33,667 nt of DNA from Okeania hirsuta (GTDB lineage Bacteria; Cyanobacteriota; Cyanobacteriia; Cyanobacteriales; Microcoleaceae). Below, piece by piece: positions 30,939 through 33,667 of the stretch. Under the pieces are notes generated by a model, which saw nothing but the letters and a program-made list of their open reading frames with translations, had not been told where the DNA came from and did no database searches. The stretch is from assembly GCF_003838195.1 (NCBI RefSeq), contig NZ_RCBY01000068.1:1-33667 (forward strand), written 5' to 3'. The translations under genes and the position numbers were made by a program. The number at the start of each line of letters is the position of its first letter. Position 1 is the first letter of the stretch.

Positions 30939-31709
30939 TCATGGAATTAATGTTGAACTAACTAATTGTTGAGTATAAGAATGTTGAGGGTCATCTAATA
31001 CTTGATCAGTCAAACCAGACTCAACAATTTGCCCATTTTTCATTACTAATAAACGGTGAGCAAGTAATCTAATCACCCCTAAATCATGGGTAACTAAAAT
31101 AACACTTAAACTGAGATTTCGCACCAGAGAACGAATTAAATCTAATAAACGAGCTTGTACCGAAACATCTAAACCTCCAGTAGGTTCATCCATTAATATT
31201 AACCTCGGTTTTGTGACTAAAACACGAGCTAATTGTAAACGTTGTTGCATCCCTCCAGAAAACATTTTTGGTAAGTCATCTATTCTATTAATATCTATTT
31301 CTACTTGCCTTAACCAATAAGCTGCTTCTTCCCGAATTTTTCCATAATTTTTTACTCCTATATTCATTAAACGTTCGCCAATATTTGCTCCAGCAGTTAC
31401 ATTCATTCGTAAACCATCACGAGGATTTTGTTGAACAAATCCCCATTCATTTCGCATTAATAAACGACGACGAGTTTCTGATAGTTTTGGGAGTGTTAAT
31501 ACTTCTCCGCTAGAGGTAGTATAGGTGATATTTCCGCCTTCAATTGGTATGTTTCCTACAATAGCATTTAATAAAGTAGATTTGCCTGAACCTGATTCTC
31601 CTACTATTCCTAAAACTTGGGCAGTATAGAGATTGAAAGAAACACAGTCACAAGCTTTTATATTCCTATAAAACTTACTCAATTTTTCAACATTTAATAA
31701 TGGTTCCAT
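30939..31709 (-). CDS. phnK: C-P lyase ATPase subunit PhnK
   Basis: 256 residues, ABC-type. Walker A GIVGESGSGKST, Q-loop FVQQNPRDGLRM (the NPRDGLRM wording is typical of PhnK), signature MFSGGMQQRLQLARVL, Walker B RLILMDEPTGGLD, H-loop ILVTHDLGV. It resembles oligopeptide-type ATPases, as PhnK does. PhnK docks on the PhnJ subunit of the PhnGHIJ core and is needed for phosphonate breakdown in vivo. ATG at 31709. It lies 651 bp after phnJ on the same strand, with a MITE and an 82-bp duplication between, an unusually wide gap for subunits that must be made together. Confidence 0.95.
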   Translation of the reverse strand: MEPLLNVEKLSKFYRNIKACDCVSFNLYTAQVLGIVGESGSGKSTLLNAIVGNIPIEGGNITYTTSSGEVLTLPKLSETRRRLLMRNEWGFVQQNPRDGLRMNVTAGANIGERLMNIGVKNYGKIREEAAYWLRQVEIDINRIDDLPKMFSGGMQQRLQLARVLVTKPRLILMDEPTGGLDVSVQARLLDLIRSLVRNLSLSVILVTHDLGVIRLLAHRLLVMKNGQIVESGLTDQVLDDPQHSYTQQLVSSTLIP

Positions 31710-31744
31710 AATCCACCATGATGTAGTTTTAATTTAGCTTTTAT

Positions 31745-32009
31745 GTAAGCATTTCCTCCGGAATGCTGCGCAAACAGCAGTCAGCTATCGGTTGTCAGCT
31801 TTATTACCTTTAATGGACAATTTAAGCCCGTTGTTCTTGTGCTTCAATTCTTAGTTTAAAAATGTAGTAGAAGTAAAGCAAATACTTGGTTCATTTATTT
31901 TTATTGCGCTTGAGCTGACCACTAATAGCTGAATGCTTACATTTTAACACTGTCCTTAAGGAGAGAGTCTTTTTGCGCTATAGCTGACAGTTAATAGCTG
32001 AATGCTTAC
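31745..32009. mobile_element. GTAAG-type MITE with two right ends, phnJ-phnK spacer
   Basis: Left end gtaagcatttcctccgg with REP-like core (31750-31778). Inverted right ends gctgaatgcttac occur at 31940 and again at 32009. Using the outer end, 7-bp repeats cttttat flank it (31738-31744 and 32010-32016). The first 196 bp is clearly related to the element at 14696-14911. Confidence 0.7.
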
Positions 32010-32031
32010 CTTTTATTTATTTAATTCTCTT

Positions 32032-32193
32032 CCTTTTAGAGAAAGGTAATTATCAATTATCAATTCTTGAAACGGTGCTTACCGAATAATTAATAATTAA
32101 TAATTGTTAATTACCTTTTAGAGAAAGGTAATTATCAATTATCAATTCTTGAAACGGTGCTTACCGAATAATTAATAATTAATAATTGTTAAT
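32032..32193. repeat. 82-bp tandem duplication
   Basis: Two essentially identical 82-bp units starting ccttttagagaaaggtaatt at 32032 and 32114, each containing gaaacggtgcttaccg and taattaataattaataatt. The absence of differences suggests a recent event. Confidence 0.92.
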
Positions 32194-32312
32194 TAAATAA
32201 TTCAGCTTTATTCGTCTCCTCTTTCAAGGGGAAAAAAAGTGCTAGGATATTTCCTTATATTCAATTCCGTAACGGTTAAAACCCGAGGTAATTATCCATT
32301 ATCCATTAATGA

Positions 32313-32404
32313 AAATTGGTTGGGGTTATCAGACAGGAAGTGCTGTATTAAAGACTATGCTCATCCACTTTTTCCTTCTTCCTTTTTCCTTCTTCCTTCT
32401 TCAA
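32313..32404 (-). repeat. TTGAAGAAGG gene-end module (phnJ copy)
   Basis: On the minus strand it starts cttgaagaaggaagaagg inside the phnJ frame, ends aaaaagtggatga (TGA is the stop) and then shares accccaaccaattt with the copy at 25311. Confidence 0.72.
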
Positions 32405-33284
32405 GTTGTTTTTGCCGTTGATTACAATAATCTGTATCAGAACAGACCCACATTTTATTTCCTAGATCGTCTATCAGAATTTCATCCAAAAAACTTTCTG
32501 TAGAACCGCAAAACTCACAAGCTTTATCCCATTTTTCTACAGTAAAAGGATAATCTTCAAAATCTAAACTTTTCACCTGAGTATAAGGAGGTATTGCATA
32601 AATTCGCTTCTCTCTTCCCGCGCCAAAAAGTTGTAAAGCAGGTAAATAATTCATTTTAGGATTATCAAATCGTGGGATAGGAGTCGGACTCATTATATAA
32701 CGGTCATTTACCATTACTGGATAATCATGGGTCGTAGCAAAATCTCCTAATCTCGTAATATCCTCATACAATTTTACATACATTGCTCCATAATCTTCTA
32801 AAGCGTGCATTTTTCTAGTTTCTCTTTCAGAGGGTTCTAACCATCTCAATGGTTCCGGGATAGGCACTTGATAAACAATAATTTGACCTTCCTGAAGTGG
32901 AGTTTCTGGAATCCGATGGCGGGTTTGAATAATTGTTGCTTCTGTAGTTTTTTCTGTTGTTTCTATTCCACAAACTTTCACAAAAAAGCGACGAATATTC
33001 ACTGCATTTGTTGTATCATCCGCTCCTTGGTCAATTACTTTTAAAATGTCTTTTTTTCCAATGATTGAAGCTGTAACTTGAATGCCACCCGTACCCCATC
33101 CATAAGACATTGGCATTTCTCTGGAACCGAAAGGTATTTGATGACCAGGAATGGCGACTGCTTTGAGTAAAGCACGGCGAATAGAACGTTTTGTTTGTTC
33201 GTCTAAATAAGCAAAGTTAAAATCATTTTCTGGTGAGTTATTTACTTTGCCATTTGAGCTTTTTAGATTTTGGTTATTTAACAT
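32361..33284 (-). CDS. phnJ: C-P lyase catalytic subunit PhnJ (radical SAM)
   Basis: 307 residues. PhnJ cleaves the carbon-phosphorus bond of 5-phosphoribosyl-1-phosphonate by radical SAM chemistry. The iron-sulfur cysteines are Cys256, 259, 281 and 287, in the same spacing (3, 22, 6) as the E. coli 241, 244, 266 and 272. The N-terminal glycine-rich MSYGWGTGGIQVTAS is also typical and includes the glycine radical region. LEDYGAMYVKLYEDI and GAGREKRIYAIPPYT are family blocks. The first 20 residues are a variable Asn/Ser-rich extension. The last 14 residues (LEEGRRKKEEGKSG) come from the repeat module and are not native to the family. ATG at 33284. It is the first phn gene seen here; upstream subunits would lie past the window edge. 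Confidence 0.96.
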   Translation of the reverse strand: MLNNQNLKSSNGKVNNSPENDFNFAYLDEQTKRSIRRALLKAVAIPGHQIPFGSREMPMSYGWGTGGIQVTASIIGKKDILKVIDQGADDTTNAVNIRRFFVKVCGIETTEKTTEATIIQTRHRIPETPLQEGQIIVYQVPIPEPLRWLEPSERETRKMHALEDYGAMYVKLYEDITRLGDFATTHDYPVMVNDRYIMSPTPIPRFDNPKMNYLPALQLFGAGREKRIYAIPPYTQVKSLDFEDYPFTVEKWDKACEFCGSTESFLDEILIDDLGNKMWVCSDTDYCNQRQKQLEEGRRKKEEGKSG

Positions 33285-33667
33285 ATAGGGAATTTAAATT
33301 AATAGGGAATAGGGAATAGGGAATAGGCAACAGGCAACAGGCAACAGGCAACAGAAATTCGTAGCAAACATTTATCAAACTGTTATTAGGAGTCAGGAGT
33401 CAGGAGTCAGAATAAATAACTTAAATATCAGGTGGTGGTGTATTGTAATGGTCGTGCATTGTCATTATTTTTATTACAAGAACAGTGGGAGCATCTTGCT
33501 CCTGTGCCAGGTATTCCTTTCTGTTATTTGCTATATCTATAACCCACATTTTAATACTAGGGAATAAAATTAGGTAATTAATTTTGCCTAAGCAATTAAT
33601 TGTTAATTATTCATTATCATTTTCTTTGTGGGTTTAATACCCCACCGTCTACACGGTGTTCAAAATT
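33285..33667. other. Region upstream of phnJ, repeats only
   Basis: No gene within the window. Heptamer arrays: gggaata (about 33304-33325), ggcaaca (33326-33352) and ggagtca (about 33390-33408). A hairpin ggagca/tgctcc lies at 33488-33502, repeated from 9006. The right edge shows gggtttaataccccaccgtc and tacacggtgtt, the distal part of a gene-end module, suggesting that a further minus-strand gene 3' end lies just beyond the window. Confidence 0.7.

Larger units (their letters stand above)
31710..32360. other. phnJ-phnK spacer, repeats only
   Basis: No gene. It holds a GTAAG-type MITE (31745-32009), an 82-bp tandem duplication (32032-32193), and the upstream part of a gene-end module next to phnJ. 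Two short plus-strand frames over 32239-32503 are shadows. Confidence 0.75.

Noticed and set aside
30563-30972. Two overlapping plus-strand frames in the phnK-phnL spacer
   Set aside because: They cover a tandem repeat copy and pyrimidine tracts; no domain pattern or conserved start.
33304-33408. Possible CRISPR array from short regular repeats
   Set aside because: The 7-bp units are directly adjacent with no spacers; they are STRR-type heptamers, as at 9082 and 22074.

Overview
The window reads as a filamentous, marine-type cyanobacterium of the Trichodesmium/Okeania sort. Evidence: several HIP1 octamers (gcgatcgc), low GC, coding density of only about 65 percent, repeat-filled spacers, cyanobacterial families (DUF1830, DUF6761, PaO-like Rieske oxygenase, a photosystem-associated-type radical SAM protein), and C-P lyase phn genes, which among cyanobacteria are best known from Trichodesmium. 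The genus is inference.

Layout. 1-712: four-copy 165-bp tandem array, one copy interrupted by a small MITE. 713-3396: a staphylococcal-nuclease-like protein and an intact-looking IS200/IS605 transposon (tnpA, tnpB, both end hairpins). 3505-9713: Rieske oxygenase, an RND efflux permease without visible partners, and a pentapeptide-repeat protein. 10604-14117: trpB, then a duplicated family of degenerate acyl-carrier-like proteins (one intact, one split) and a methyltransferase remnant. 14151-22850: housekeeping and conserved cyanobacterial genes (CAP lipoprotein, radical SAM, DUF1830, membrane protein, ABC ATPase, atypical response regulator, DUF6761, a BolA-glutaredoxin pair, a secreted helical protein). 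23269-33284: phosphonate region on the minus strand in the order phnJ, phnK, phnL, phnM, PhnZ-like HD oxygenase, HAD phosphatase, with one small Dabb gene on the plus strand. The earlier phn genes (phnG/H/I and the transporter) would lie beyond the right edge.

How the genes work together. PhnJ is the radical SAM C-P bond-breaking subunit, PhnK and PhnL are its ABC-type ATPases, and PhnM feeds it by hydrolysing the ribose triphosphate intermediate. The HD protein would add an oxidative phosphonate-cleaving route. A three-box, 11-bp-phased Pho-box-like site lies between phnM and the Dabb gene.

The most striking content is between the genes. Small non-autonomous elements can be delimited by terminal inverted repeats plus target-site duplications: 154-247, 5128-5292, 10294-10480, 24406-25279 (with a second element, 24518-24719, inside it), 28041-28241 and 28516-28909 (with another, 28668-28840, inside it). 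Most of those at 24-32 kb begin GTAAG and carry 8-bp duplications, as IS66-family elements do. A separate purine-rich module starting TTGAAGAAGG sits exactly at the 3' ends of four unrelated genes. It supplies the stop codon in two and appends a charged tail to PhnJ and the HD protein in the other two.
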